Part shown: in pieces, positions 1-7,890 of the stretch
Numbering within the stretch: the first letter of the stretch is position 1
How the letters are laid out: every line of letters starts with the position of its first letter
Assembly (NCBI GenBank): GCA_948537335.1
Contig: CAOUJG010000002.1
Coordinates: 57,208 to 121,207, forward strand
Origin: an uncultured Eubacteriales bacterium
GTDB lineage: Bacteria; Bacillota; Clostridia; Oscillospirales; Acutalibacteraceae
Direction of reading: 5' to 3'
DNA: 64,000 nt
Program-made: the position numbers and the translations under genes
The notes under the pieces: model-generated
The model's input: the letters and a program-made list of their open reading frames with translations, nothing else
Told to the model about the DNA's origin: nothing
Databases searched by the model: none

Positions 1-259
1 CCATAATATCCCAAAGTCGCCGAAACTCCGCGACCAGCCTGTCCACGTACTCCTTGGGCCGCAAGTTTTCCTTAGCTGCGTTCAACTCGATTTTTTGCCC
101 GTGCTCATCCGTACCCGTCAAAAACATCACATCGTAGCCAACCAAGCGCTTGAACCTAGCCATAACGTCTGCCGCCACGGTGCAGTAGCTGTGCCCAAGA
201 TGCGGGTTGCCCGATGGGTAGTATATCGGCGTTGTAATATAAAAAGTTTTTTTGTCCAT
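1..259 (-). CDS. metG: Methionyl-tRNA synthetase, N-terminal part (cut by window edge)
   Basis: Charges tRNA-Met with methionine in the cytoplasm. Only the first 86 residues lie in the window; the gene runs off the left edge. The visible protein begins MDKKTFYITTPIYYPSGNPH and contains the class I signature HLGH (the HIGH box) near residue 20, followed by the TGTDEHGQKIE block typical of MetG. The ATG start is preceded by a GAGGAG ribosome binding site. It is the last gene of a same-strand run after trmL, pgk and tpiA, 87 nt beyond tpiA. The domains that separate MetG1 from MetG2 types, and any C-terminal tRNA-binding domain, are outside the window. Confidence 0.95.
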   Translation of the reverse strand, partial: MDKKTFYITTPIYYPSGNPHLGHSYCTVAADVMARFKRLVGYDVMFLTGTDEHGQKIELNAAKENLRPKEYVDRLVAEFRRLWDIM

Positions 260-346
260 AATTTATCAATCTCCTCAAAACTAAAATGCCCAAAAACCTA
301 GTTACCATGCGGATATTTTGATTTTCGAAATAGGCCGAATAAGGCG

Positions 347-1108
347 CTATGTACAGTTGACGATTTTCAAAAATTCTTCAGCAACCAGAGAAGCCCCGCC
401 AACAAGGCCTCCATCGATATCATCAATGCTCAGTAGATCGGCAAAATTTTGCGAATTTATCGATCCACCGTACAATATCGGGACGTTATTAGCCGCTTCG
501 ATCCCATAAAGACTGGAAAGAGAGGCCCTAATCACCTTACAAACATGCACTAAATCAGCGTGCTCGATGCATCTACCAGATCCAACCGCCCAAACTGGCT
601 CATAAGCGATAATTAAATTTTCTAACTGTGGCGCCAAAACGCCGTTAAGCAACTTTTTTATCTGAATCGAAATTTTCTCGTCCGTAACGCCAAGATCCCG
701 CTCCAGCAAAGTTTCACCTAAGCAAACAATGGGCGTTAGACCCGATGAAATTGCCAACTTGACCTTTTTATTCGTAGTTTCATCAGTTTCACCAAAATAT
801 TTCCTGCGCTCGCTGTGCCCTAGTATAACGTGATTCACACCGATATTATTCAGCATGGCCGGCGAAATTTCGCCAGTATAAGCACCTTCGTTGTCAAAAT
901 GACAATTCTGCGCACCGATGCAAATTTCTGTGTCCGCCGCCAGATTGGCAACCGTAAGCAAATCCACAAAAGGCACACACAGGATAACCCGGCAGCAGTC
1001 GGCCGTTAAGCCAGATGCTATCTCGCTAAACAAAGCTGCAGCCTCAGCCGGAGCCTTGTTCATCTTCCAATTCCCCACTATTATTCGCGTTTTTCCACTT
1101 TTTTTCAA
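347..1108 (-). CDS. tpiA: Triosephosphate isomerase
   Basis: Interconverts dihydroxyacetone phosphate and glyceraldehyde 3-phosphate in glycolysis. The 253-residue length is normal for the family. Visible active-site elements are Asn13 and Lys15 (GNWKMN), the catalytic His98 in GHSERR, the catalytic Glu170 in AYEPVWAVGSG, and the phosphate-binding YGGS near residue 213. The start is a TTG codon, chosen because a GAGGAG ribosome binding site lies 8 nt upstream. It follows pgk by 45 nt on the same strand, so the two are probably co-transcribed. No glyceraldehyde-3-phosphate dehydrogenase gene, often a partner of pgk-tpiA, is present in this window. Confidence 0.97.
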   Translation of the reverse strand: MKKSGKTRIIVGNWKMNKAPAEAAALFSEIASGLTADCCRVILCVPFVDLLTVANLAADTEICIGAQNCHFDNEGAYTGEISPAMLNNIGVNHVILGHSERRKYFGETDETTNKKVKLAISSGLTPIVCLGETLLERDLGVTDEKISIQIKKLLNGVLAPQLENLIIAYEPVWAVGSGRCIEHADLVHVCKVIRASLSSLYGIEAANNVPILYGGSINSQNFADLLSIDDIDGGLVGGASLVAEEFLKIVNCT

Positions 1109-1153
1109 TCAAATTTCTCCTCTAAAACCCAAAAATTTCATAACCAGAACTTA

Positions 1154-2350
1154 TCAATTGTCTGCCAAAGCTGCAACGCCGGGCAGATCCTTTCTTTCAA
1201 AAAGCGCCAAAGAAGCGCCTCCGCCAGTGGACACATACGTCATGCTATTTGCGAAGTTCCCCATCTGAACAGCCGCGGCAGTGTCCCCACCGCCAACAAT
1301 AGACATAGTACCGCGGTTTGCAGCGATTGCTGCACCAACACTAAAGGTCCCATGCCGAAAGTGGGCCCACTCAAACACGCCAACTGGCCCATTCCAAAAG
1401 ATAGTCCTCGCGCCCGCGATTATATCGCGAAAAACTTGTTCCGTTTTGGGCCCAATGTCCAGCCCAAAGCAGCCGTCCGGGATGCTGTCCGAACCAACGA
1501 CCTCAAAATCCGTGTCAGCAGTGAATTCTCGCCCAACCACATTGTCAACAGGCAGAACAATTCGAACATCTAAGTCCTTCGCCTTGGCCATAATGTCCGT
1601 CGCGACGCCAATTTTATCTGCCTCAAAAATGGACTGCCCAATAGAATAGCCCAAAGCGTTCAAAAAGGTGTAAGCCATACCGCCCGCGATTACCAGCACA
1701 TCGAGCTTTTCAAGCAGATTATTTATAACGTCGATCTTGTCCGAAATCTTAGCCCCGCCAAATATCCCGACGAAAGGCCGTTCTGGCGCGGTTAAAGCGC
1801 GGCACAAAATTTCAAGCTCTCTCTTCATCAAAAAGCCGCAGACCGCCGGCAAAATCGCAGCCACGCCCACAATAGAAGCATGCGCTCGGTGGGACGTCCC
1901 AAAAGCGTCGTTAACGTAAATTTGAGCCAAAGATGCCAGCTTTTTTGCGAATTCACGGTCGTTTTGCTCTTCCTCCTTATAAAAGCGAATATTCTCAAGC
2001 AGCGCAATGTCGCCATTCTTCAGCTGATTTAAACTCTCCGGCGCACCATCGCGAATATCTCCACGCACAAACTTAATGTCCAGATTCAAAGCGCGAGAAA
2101 GATAAGCAGCAACGGGCTCCAAAGAAAGCTCAGGCCGGCAAACGCCTTTCGGACGGCCTCGGTGAGAAACAATGATAACAGTAGCACGATTTTTAATCAG
2201 ATAGCGAATAGTCCTAAGCGAAGTGTCAATCCGCGTGGTATCGGCGATCTTCCCGTCAGCGCCAAAAGGCACGTTAAAATCGCATCTCAAAAGGACTCGC
2301 TTGCCGCAAACGTCGATGTCCTCAACAGACTTTTTGCCAGAATAATCCAT
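1154..2350 (-). CDS. pgk: Phosphoglycerate kinase
   Basis: Transfers phosphate from 1,3-bisphosphoglycerate to ADP in glycolysis. About 398 residues, normal for bacteria. Seen: the N-terminal substrate-binding block RCDFNVP, the SHRGRPKG block, the central GGAKISDKI hinge, and the C-terminal nucleotide-binding FWNGPVGVFE and GGGDTAAAV segments. Two in-frame ATGs are 9 nt apart. The second (MDYSGKK) is chosen because the AAAGG ribosome binding site abuts the first too closely; the alternative start is 2359. It leads the pgk-tpiA-metG run. The upstream 130 nt are A/T-rich and may hold its promoter, but no convincing pair of hexamers was found. Confidence 0.96.
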   Translation of the reverse strand: MDYSGKKSVEDIDVCGKRVLLRCDFNVPFGADGKIADTTRIDTSLRTIRYLIKNRATVIIVSHRGRPKGVCRPELSLEPVAAYLSRALNLDIKFVRGDIRDGAPESLNQLKNGDIALLENIRFYKEEEQNDREFAKKLASLAQIYVNDAFGTSHRAHASIVGVAAILPAVCGFLMKRELEILCRALTAPERPFVGIFGGAKISDKIDVINNLLEKLDVLVIAGGMAYTFLNALGYSIGQSIFEADKIGVATDIMAKAKDLDVRIVLPVDNVVGREFTADTDFEVVGSDSIPDGCFGLDIGPKTEQVFRDIIAGARTIFWNGPVGVFEWAHFRHGTFSVGAAIAANRGTMSIVGGGDTAAAVQMGNFANSMTYVSTGGGASLALFERKDLPGVAALADN

Positions 2351-2485
2351 AAGTTTCATCCTTTCAAGTCTCGTGTTGCAACGGTAACTTTTAGGTCGGT
2401 TCGTTGTAGCAATAATGGGCGATAACTTATTTTATTTTTCCATATCAGAAAATATTATAATCTATTTTATGCATGTTATAGGAGT

Positions 2486-2980
2486 TTAGTCGTCATAATT
2501 CCTCAGTTTTCCCTGGCGCAAAAGGCCCGGATAGCCCCACTGGCGCAGAACTTCGTATGCACCAATAGCAACGGAGTTCGATAAATTCAAGCTCCGAGCC
2601 TTTTCCTGCATAGGAATCCGCACCGTACGGTCCATATTGTCGTGCAAAAGAGCTTCATCCAGCCCCGCATCCTCCCGGCCAAACACCAAGTAGCAGTCAC
2701 GAGGGTACGAAACCTCAGTGTGCACGCGCTTTGCCTTGGTAGAAAAATAAAAAAACGAGCCATTGTTTTGGCTAAAAAATTCGCGAATTCCCGCGTAAAT
2801 ATGTACATCCAAAAGGCTCCAATAGTCAAGACCGGCGCGCTTTAGCTTTTTATCGTCAATCTCAAAGCCCAAAGGCCCTACCAAATGCAGACGAGCAGAG
2901 GTTGCAGCGCAAGTGCGAGCGATGTTACCGGTATTTTGAGGAATTTGTGGTTCAATTAGCACAATGTTCAACTCATTCAA
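2486..2980 (-). CDS. trmL: tRNA (cytidine/uridine-2'-O-)-methyltransferase TrmL
   Basis: A SpoU-family (SPOUT fold) methyltransferase expected to 2'-O-methylate the wobble base of tRNA-Leu isoacceptors. 164 residues, normal for TrmL. Seen: an N-terminal NIVLIEPQIPQNTGNIART block, a central VFGREDAGLDE block and the C-terminal SAM-binding knot segment RSLNLSNSVAIGAYE. The start is TTG with a GGTGAG ribosome binding site about 5 nt upstream. It is the most upstream member of the minus-strand run at the left end, but 135 nt separate it from pgk, so co-transcription is uncertain. Confidence 0.92.
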   Translation of the reverse strand: MNELNIVLIEPQIPQNTGNIARTCAATSARLHLVGPLGFEIDDKKLKRAGLDYWSLLDVHIYAGIREFFSQNNGSFFYFSTKAKRVHTEVSYPRDCYLVFGREDAGLDEALLHDNMDRTVRIPMQEKARSLNLSNSVAIGAYEVLRQWGYPGLLRQGKLRNYDD

Positions 2981-3130
2981 AACAGCTCACCGCCCTCTAG
3001 TATACCATTTTTTTTCGCAATTAACAAGCGGCATTTTGCAAAAACAGGAATTTAAATTTACAGCAAAAATTTTGCTAAAAGGGATCGTGGCGGGCAAAAT
3101 ACTATTAAAATAAATGAGAATGGAGGTACA

Positions 3131-3325
3131 ATGGCGATGAATATGAATGAAAGTAAGAAGAATTGCGCAATGAAGAGCTTTTTGTGTGGAGTTTTTTGGG
3201 GGATGGCTACAGGATGGCTTTTGTTCAGCTATATGCAAAACCCGAAGAAGATGAAACGTAAGGCCATGAAGTGTACGAATGCCGTGGAGGACCTACTGGA
3301 CAACGTTCATTACATTTTTAGGTGA
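3131..3325 (+). CDS. Small single-pass membrane protein, function unknown
   Basis: I do not recognise a family with certainty. The 64-residue product has a short polar N-terminus, one hydrophobic segment at about residues 17-36 (FLCGVFWGMATGWLLFSY) and a basic, Met- and Lys-rich tail after it. That layout resembles YtxH-like or other small membrane-anchored proteins of Clostridia. A GGAGG ribosome binding site sits 5 nt before the ATG, which supports real translation. A possible promoter (TTGCTA, 17 nt, CAAAAT) lies just upstream. It stands alone, divergent from trmL, and is followed by a long inverted repeat. Confidence 0.6.
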   Translation: MAMNMNESKKNCAMKSFLCGVFWGMATGWLLFSYMQNPKKMKRKAMKCTNAVEDLLDNVHYIFR

Positions 3326-3346
3326 CGAGCGAAGGCCAATAAGTTT

Positions 3347-3391
3347 ATGCATACTGAGTAGATTATCGTAAAAAATTTGCTCGGTATGCAT
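3347..3391. repeat. 12-bp inverted repeat with 21-nt loop
   Basis: The arms ATGCATACTGAG (3347-3358) and CTCGGTATGCAT (3380-3391) pair over 12 bp with one G-U wobble. No U-run follows directly; one begins about 17 nt later. It could be a weak terminator for the small membrane-protein gene upstream or an operator for the lipoprotein gene downstream. Confidence 0.5.
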
Positions 3392-3536
3392 CATAATGCC
3401 GAATTAAGAATTTTTTGTAAAATTTTTTGACGTTTTGTGCAATAAAATCGAAATATATGATAAACTAAAACATTATACAACAAAAAACGGGGCTAACTGC
3501 CGCTGGTTTTACATAAATTGTAAAGGTGATTATCGC

Positions 3537-5153
3537 ATGGCAAAAAGGATTTTTTTAATTTTTTTCTGCGCAACGCTGATTATGACGAGCTTTTCGGGGT
3601 GCAAAAAGAATAAAAATTCGCCCGAAAATCAGGTGATAAAATATAACCTGGAGAGCGAGCCGCGCACGCTTGACCCGCAGGTCTGCAACGATTACGCCGC
3701 CAACATCGTCATTATGAATATCTTTGAAGGCCTGGTCAGGCTCGATGAATCGGGCAACGTAACGCCAGGAGTTGCGACGTCGTGGGATGTCTCGGACGAT
3801 GGTATGACGTATACGTTCCACTTGCGTGAGGATGCGGCTTGGTCGGACAAAGCCAAAACGCCCGTAACAGCGCAGGATTTCGTGTTTGGACTTCAGCGCG
3901 CACTCGATAAATACACGAATTCGCCAAAGGCATACACGCTTTACTGCATAAAAAATGCGCGCAAAGTCAACATAGACGTCGCCCCAGCGGATTCTCTGGG
4001 CGTATCAGCCCCAGATGAGCATACGGTGGCCATCGAGCTTGAATACCCCATGGAAAACTTCCTTTCGCTGCTCGCCACAGCGCCAACTATGCCATGCAAT
4101 AAGGCCTTTTTTGAAGGCACCAACGGGCAATACGGTCTGGAGGCAGCCACAATTATCAGTAATGGCGCCTTTAAGGTCAAGACGCGGTACGGCTGGAGCC
4201 ACTATAACAGCCTGAGTCTGGTCAAAAACGAAAATTATATCGGTGCGAATGTCTCTGTGCCGGCCGGGGTGGACTTTACTATCGGCAAAGACCTCACTGA
4301 TGCGGTAAGTTTGATTACTACCTCTGCGATAGATGCTGCGCTTTTGCCATCATATGAGCAGGTAACAGAGGCCAAGCGCAAGAATCTGGGAACGGTCGAC
4401 TTTAAGGACACCTTGTGGGGCCTTGCTTTCAACACGCAGGACGCTCTGTTTGCGAATTTAAACGTCCGGATGGGCTTTTTGGAGGCTCTAAATCGCGACC
4501 ATATCTTATCGACGATCCCGGAAAACTGCGAAGTTACCGAGAGTCTGGTGCCAGATGGACTCATTGTTAATGGGCAAAACTTTCGAAGTGTCGCAGGTAA
4601 ATGCCCATGCTTGACAGCAGACCCTAAGGCCAAGAACCATTTTTACGCCGGTTTGCAACAGTTAAAGCTGAAGACTCTGCCAAAAGTTACGATTTTATGC
4701 CCCGAAAATCCTAGTATAAAGGCGATTATAAGCAATGCGATAGAGAATTTAAACGATAATCTGGGTTTTTATTTTAACATGGAGCCTATTCCGGAAGGCG
4801 TTTTGAAGTCCAGGGTGGCTTCGATGAACTATCAGGTGGCGTTGGTGCCGATTTCGGCCGAAAGTCCGTTTGCGCTCGACTTTTTGAATGCATTTAAGTC
4901 TGGAAACAGCAAGAATATCGCCAATCTGAACAGCCCAGAGTACGATAAACTCATTAATAGTGCGGCCTCAGCTAATGCTAAAGATGCTTACCAGCCGATT
5001 GTGGCGGCAGAAAAATACCTCATCGACAACGCCGTTTTTTACCCGATGTACACGCAGAGCAGGTTTTTCGCCTGGTCGAATAAGGTAAAAGGGCTGATAT
5101 TCCACAACTACGGCCAGGGTGTCGACTTCTTCTTTGCGACGAAAACGAAATAG
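3537..5153 (+). CDS. Oligopeptide/dipeptide-type ABC transporter substrate-binding lipoprotein
   Basis: An extracellular solute-binding protein of family 5 (OppA/DppA), tethered to the outer face of the membrane. 538 residues. The start ATG at 3537 is chosen because an AAAGGTGA ribosome binding site precedes it and the protein then begins with a lipoprotein signal: a hydrophobic stretch at residues 4-18 and a lipobox SFSGC with the lipidated Cys22. The mature protein opens with LESEPRTLDPQ, the classic family 5 entry motif, followed by IFEGLVRLD and VTPGVATSWDVSDDGMTY. No permease or ATPase gene is adjacent, so it is an orphan binding protein here. The ligand cannot be told from sequence. Confidence 0.9.
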   Translation: MAKRIFLIFFCATLIMTSFSGCKKNKNSPENQVIKYNLESEPRTLDPQVCNDYAANIVIMNIFEGLVRLDESGNVTPGVATSWDVSDDGMTYTFHLREDAAWSDKAKTPVTAQDFVFGLQRALDKYTNSPKAYTLYCIKNARKVNIDVAPADSLGVSAPDEHTVAIELEYPMENFLSLLATAPTMPCNKAFFEGTNGQYGLEAATIISNGAFKVKTRYGWSHYNSLSLVKNENYIGANVSVPAGVDFTIGKDLTDAVSLITTSAIDAALLPSYEQVTEAKRKNLGTVDFKDTLWGLAFNTQDALFANLNVRMGFLEALNRDHILSTIPENCEVTESLVPDGLIVNGQNFRSVAGKCPCLTADPKAKNHFYAGLQQLKLKTLPKVTILCPENPSIKAIISNAIENLNDNLGFYFNMEPIPEGVLKSRVASMNYQVALVPISAESPFALDFLNAFKSGNSKNIANLNSPEYDKLINSAASANAKDAYQPIVAAEKYLIDNAVFYPMYTQSRFFAWSNKVKGLIFHNYGQGVDFFFATKTK

Positions 5154-5176
5154 TCGGGCTTTTTGACAAAAATAAA

Positions 5177-5206
5177 GCGGTGCACTATACCGCGCACCGC
5201 CGCTAC
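5177..5206 (-). terminator. Intrinsic terminator of the histidine phosphatase gene
   Basis: A 7-bp stem, GCGGTGC (5177-5183) with GCACCGC (5194-5200), closes on the 10-nt loop ACTATACCGC. Read on the minus strand it is followed by TTTATTTTTG, so it ends the gene at 5214. Its loop is identical to that of the lysS terminator at 53621-53646. Confidence 0.8.
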
Positions 5207-5213
5207 CAGTAGA

Positions 5214-5927
5214 TTATGTCTCGCCGCTGTTTTCGTGAATCTCGTCAGATTCGGATGTGCCGCGAACTAAGTCAACGATATACGCCGATTCTTCGTCGTT
5301 CTCGCGGGCCAGATTGTACGGAACCTTAGCGTAAACCTCAACAACCTTCTGCCGCATCCACAAACTGGGCATAATCCGCACCGAATAGCCGCATCCGTTG
5401 TTGACGACCCAGTCAAAAAACTTAGCGCGCGGCACGCCAAAGGCCGCAAGGATAGTCATAATCACGCCGCCATGCGTCACAATGGCCGTATCTTTGATGT
5501 CACCTTTAACGACGGTCTCAACAAGACTTTCAAAAGCCGATGTAACGCGCAAGTTAAAAGCTTTTAAGCTTTCGCCGCCGTTAGGGCAAGCTTTTTCGGA
5601 GTTTTTCAACCAAAGCAAAAAGTCCTTGTTGTTTTTGAGCTCATCGGCGGTTTTTCCCTCCCAGTCGCCAAAGTTGCACTCGGCAAAGTCGTTTTCGATA
5701 GTAAAATCGGTGTGCGCCGGGTACAAAATTTCCGCGGTGTGGCGACAACGCAGAAGGGGACTGCAAAAAATCTTGTCAACATAGGGGTAAGTAGCCTCGC
5801 TTTTTAGCTTGTTCAGCCTTGCAACGCCCTCCGCAGACAAATCTACGTCGGTAGCGCCGATGTATTGGCCGTTAAGGTTCGCGTCGGTTAGCCCGTGCCG
5901 AATCAAATGCACCTGATAACTCTTCAT
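5214..5927 (-). CDS. Histidine phosphatase family protein (phosphoglycerate mutase-like)
   Basis: A member of the histidine phosphatase superfamily, which includes cofactor-dependent phosphoglycerate mutases, CobC and broad phosphatases. 237 residues. Seen: the phospho-accepting motif LIRHG with Arg10 and His11, a second Arg at position 60 (SPLLRCRHTA), an acidic residue in AECNFGDWEG, and the second catalytic His152 in VTHGGV. The C-terminus ends in an acidic tail. The start ATG has a nearby AAGGAG ribosome binding site. It is divergent from the XRE gene at 6040. Substrate specificity (metabolite or protein phosphate) cannot be assigned; a housekeeping mutase is less likely because the family-specific dPGM insert is absent. 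Confidence 0.85.
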   Translation of the reverse strand: MKSYQVHLIRHGLTDANLNGQYIGATDVDLSAEGVARLNKLKSEATYPYVDKIFCSPLLRCRHTAEILYPAHTDFTIENDFAECNFGDWEGKTADELKNNKDFLLWLKNSEKACPNGGESLKAFNLRVTSAFESLVETVVKGDIKDTAIVTHGGVIMTILAAFGVPRAKFFDWVVNNGCGYSVRIMPSLWMRQKVVEVYAKVPYNLARENDEESAYIVDLVRGTSESDEIHENSGET

Positions 5928-5968
5928 ATAAATTCTCCTTTTGAAGCGAAAAAATTATGAAAATGGTC

Positions 5969-5997
5969 TTTACAAAATGTTTTTTATGGGATATAAT
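5969..5997 (+). promoter_or_regulatory. SigmaA-type promoter of the XRE regulator gene
   Basis: TTTACA at 5969-5974 and a perfect TATAAT at 5992-5997, separated by exactly 17 nt. It lies in the divergent gap, 43 nt ahead of the ATG at 6040. Confidence 0.75.
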
Positions 5998-6039
5998 TTA
6001 CCAGTCGTAAAAAGTTTTGCTGCAGGAGGGCTTGAAGGC

Positions 6040-6732
6040 ATGAATAAGGACTTCTCTAGAATCATCACGCTTTTGAGGAAGGAAAAAGGATTGAGCCAAA
6101 AGCAAGTGGCCACCGACCTTAACATCTCGCAAGCCTTGCTGTCGCATTACGAAAAGGGCGTTCGGGAGTGCGGACTGGATTTTGTGATAAAACTTTCGGA
6201 TTATTATAACGTGTCGTGCGACTATCTGCTGGGCAAAACGCCAAATAAAAGTGGCAAGACGCTGAATCTGGAGGACATTCCGGACTCATCGGAGAATAAA
6301 GATAATAAGTTTAGCGGCAGTGTGCTGCCAACTTTGAATAAAAAACTGATAGTAAATTCCATAAGCATTATATTCGATCTGCTTGGCAAAAGCAAGAACA
6401 AGAGCTTAACTGGCGAGGTTTCGGGCTATTTGATGATCTGCGTTTACAATGTTTTTAGGAATTTGTACTCGGCCAACGCCAAAAATCCGCAGGGCCTGTT
6501 TAAGATTCCGAACACGTCGTACGAGGCGCTGTGTAGCGCGTCTTTGAGCCTTTTGGAGCTGAGCATCAAACGGACGATAAAAAGCTCGGGCAAGAGCAAG
6601 GAAGACGCCGCGAGCCTAGCAAAATTGCCGCTTTCGCCGGACATCATATCAAAAGAGTACCCATTGTATGCGGCTTCGCTGTATAATCTGCTGCAAACGG
6701 GCGAGAACGCAATAAGCGCAAAGATAAAGTGA
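6040..6732 (+). CDS. XRE-family transcriptional regulator with C-terminal effector region
   Basis: A DNA-binding protein of 230 residues. Residues 1-66 form a Cro/C1-type helix-turn-helix: RIITLLRKEKGLSQKQVA, then SQALLSHYEKGVRECGLDFVI and YYNVSCDYLLG. The remaining 160 residues are mostly predicted helix with no family I recognise; they may sense a ligand or form oligomers. The start was set at the ATG following AGGAGGG. An in-frame TTG further upstream overlaps the promoter and is not credible. The gene is transcribed away from the histidine phosphatase gene and converges on the oxidoreductase-like gene at 6746. Its targets are unknown. Confidence 0.82.
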   Translation: MNKDFSRIITLLRKEKGLSQKQVATDLNISQALLSHYEKGVRECGLDFVIKLSDYYNVSCDYLLGKTPNKSGKTLNLEDIPDSSENKDNKFSGSVLPTLNKKLIVNSISIIFDLLGKSKNKSLTGEVSGYLMICVYNVFRNLYSANAKNPQGLFKIPNTSYEALCSASLSLLELSIKRTIKSSGKSKEDAASLAKLPLSPDIISKEYPLYAASLYNLLQTGENAISAKIK

Positions 6733-6745
6733 GAGCGGAGTAGCC

Positions 6746-7273
6746 CTAGGCGTTGTCTGTGGCGGGAGGAGACGCATCCGTGTTGCTTATAAAGACAGAT
6801 TTTATGAGCTTTGCGTTGATGAGTGTTAAAAAGAGTTGCAGCTGTTTTAGGATGATTTCTTCGCAGTCTGGGTCGCGGGCGCCGCATGTGGCTACTAAAA
6901 TCGCGGCCTTTTGCTGTTTAAAGGGATTTTTTTTGAGGTGCACTTTCATGTTGTAGTAAAGCTGAGTCCTGTCGAAGATGGCTTTTAGCGGGGCAGGAAA
7001 GCTCAGGTTATAGATGGGCGTTGCGATGATTATAAGCTCGCTTATGCGGATAGCGGCATCGATGTTGGCAAAGTCTGCAGATACACAGGATTCTCGCGTT
7101 TTGCAAGAGCCACAATCTACGCACGGTGCGACTTTTGCCTTAAAAGCATCAATAAATGTAAACTCGAACTCGTTTTGCAGCGTGACAATAATTTCGTCCA
7201 AAGCCTTTTTTGTGTGGCCGCTTTTGTGCGGGGAGCCATATAAAATGAGCGCTTTTTTTTTGTCCAAATCCAT
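6746..7273 (-). CDS. Flavodoxin-like NAD(P)H/FMN oxidoreductase family protein
   Basis: A cytoplasmic flavoprotein candidate of 175 residues with the NADPH-dependent FMN reductase / flavodoxin-fold pattern. The first strand runs into the FMN-phosphate loop LYGSPHKSGHT (about residues 11-21). There is a CVDCGSCKTRESC cluster near residue 50 typical of the iron-sulfur flavoprotein-like subgroup, and the ATPIYNLSFPAPLKAIFDR block near residue 84. The Cys cluster could be redox active or structural. The start at 7273 is chosen because residues encoded further upstream lack a ribosome binding site and do not fit the fold. It is divergent from the V-ATPase operon. Physiological substrate unknown. 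Confidence 0.82.
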   Translation of the reverse strand: MDLDKKKALILYGSPHKSGHTKKALDEIIVTLQNEFEFTFIDAFKAKVAPCVDCGSCKTRESCVSADFANIDAAIRISELIIIATPIYNLSFPAPLKAIFDRTQLYYNMKVHLKKNPFKQQKAAILVATCGARDPDCEEIILKQLQLFLTLINAKLIKSVFISNTDASPPATDNA

Positions 7274-7405
7274 CCATCCAAACTCAAATTTTGATTTAAT
7301 TTTATTGCATTTTGGCGCGTTTGGCAACATCTTCAAAAATTGCTCGCAAAATTGGGCAAAGTTAAAAAATTTTCAAAAATTTTATTCATTTGCACCAATA
7401 CGCTC

Positions 7406-7434
7406 TTGACAAATAGTAAAAATAGGCTCATAAT
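7406..7434 (+). promoter_or_regulatory. SigmaA-type promoter of the V-ATPase operon
   Basis: A consensus TTGACA (7406-7411), a 17-nt spacer and CATAAT (7429-7434). The first gene starts about 140 nt downstream, leaving a 5' leader of roughly 130 nt. Confidence 0.8.
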
Positions 7435-7573
7435 CAAACTAGTTATTGAAAATTGAGGTTTTTTGTTTTTAAATTTTAGGGTTGTTGAAACTTCTGCTTT
7501 TTGGGAATATAATATTGGTGGATGTTCTTTCGTGTTTCTTAGTTTAGCTGAGCTTAGGAGGTGCGGCCAGGTC

Positions 7574-7885
7574 ATGAGAGATATGATCGCAAAGATAATC
7601 GAAATGGATAAAACCGCAAGGGACTTAACACAGCGAGCGCAGAAAGACAAAATTAATCTTGAAAACGAGATTAAAACGAAGAAGAATGAGATCCGAACCG
7701 AGTATCTGGAAAGGGCCAGAAAAAGATTAGCGATAAACGAAACAACCGAACGAAGATTGGCAGAAGAACAGAAGACGAAGATAATATCGAATTGCAAGAA
7801 TATATCTGAAGCAATGGACAAAGCTTACGAACAAAACTGCGGAATATGGGTAAATAACATAGTCAAAAATGTTTTGGGAGATTGA
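7574..7885 (+). CDS. V/A-type ATPase peripheral stalk subunit (G/H-like)
   Basis: A 103-residue protein that is almost wholly charged coiled coil (Lys, Glu, Arg rich, few Pro or Gly). This matches the small G/H subunit that pairs with subunit E to form the peripheral stalk of V/A-type ATPases. The ATG at 7574 is preceded by AGGAGGTG at 10-nt spacing. It is the first gene of the nine-gene ATPase operon, and the next gene begins 5 nt after its stop, so the two are likely translationally linked. Assignment to G/H rests on position and coiled-coil character rather than a conserved motif. Confidence 0.75.
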   Translation: MRDMIAKIIEMDKTARDLTQRAQKDKINLENEIKTKKNEIRTEYLERARKRLAINETTERRLAEEQKTKIISNCKNISEAMDKAYEQNCGIWVNNIVKNVLGD

Positions 7886-7890
7886 TTTTT

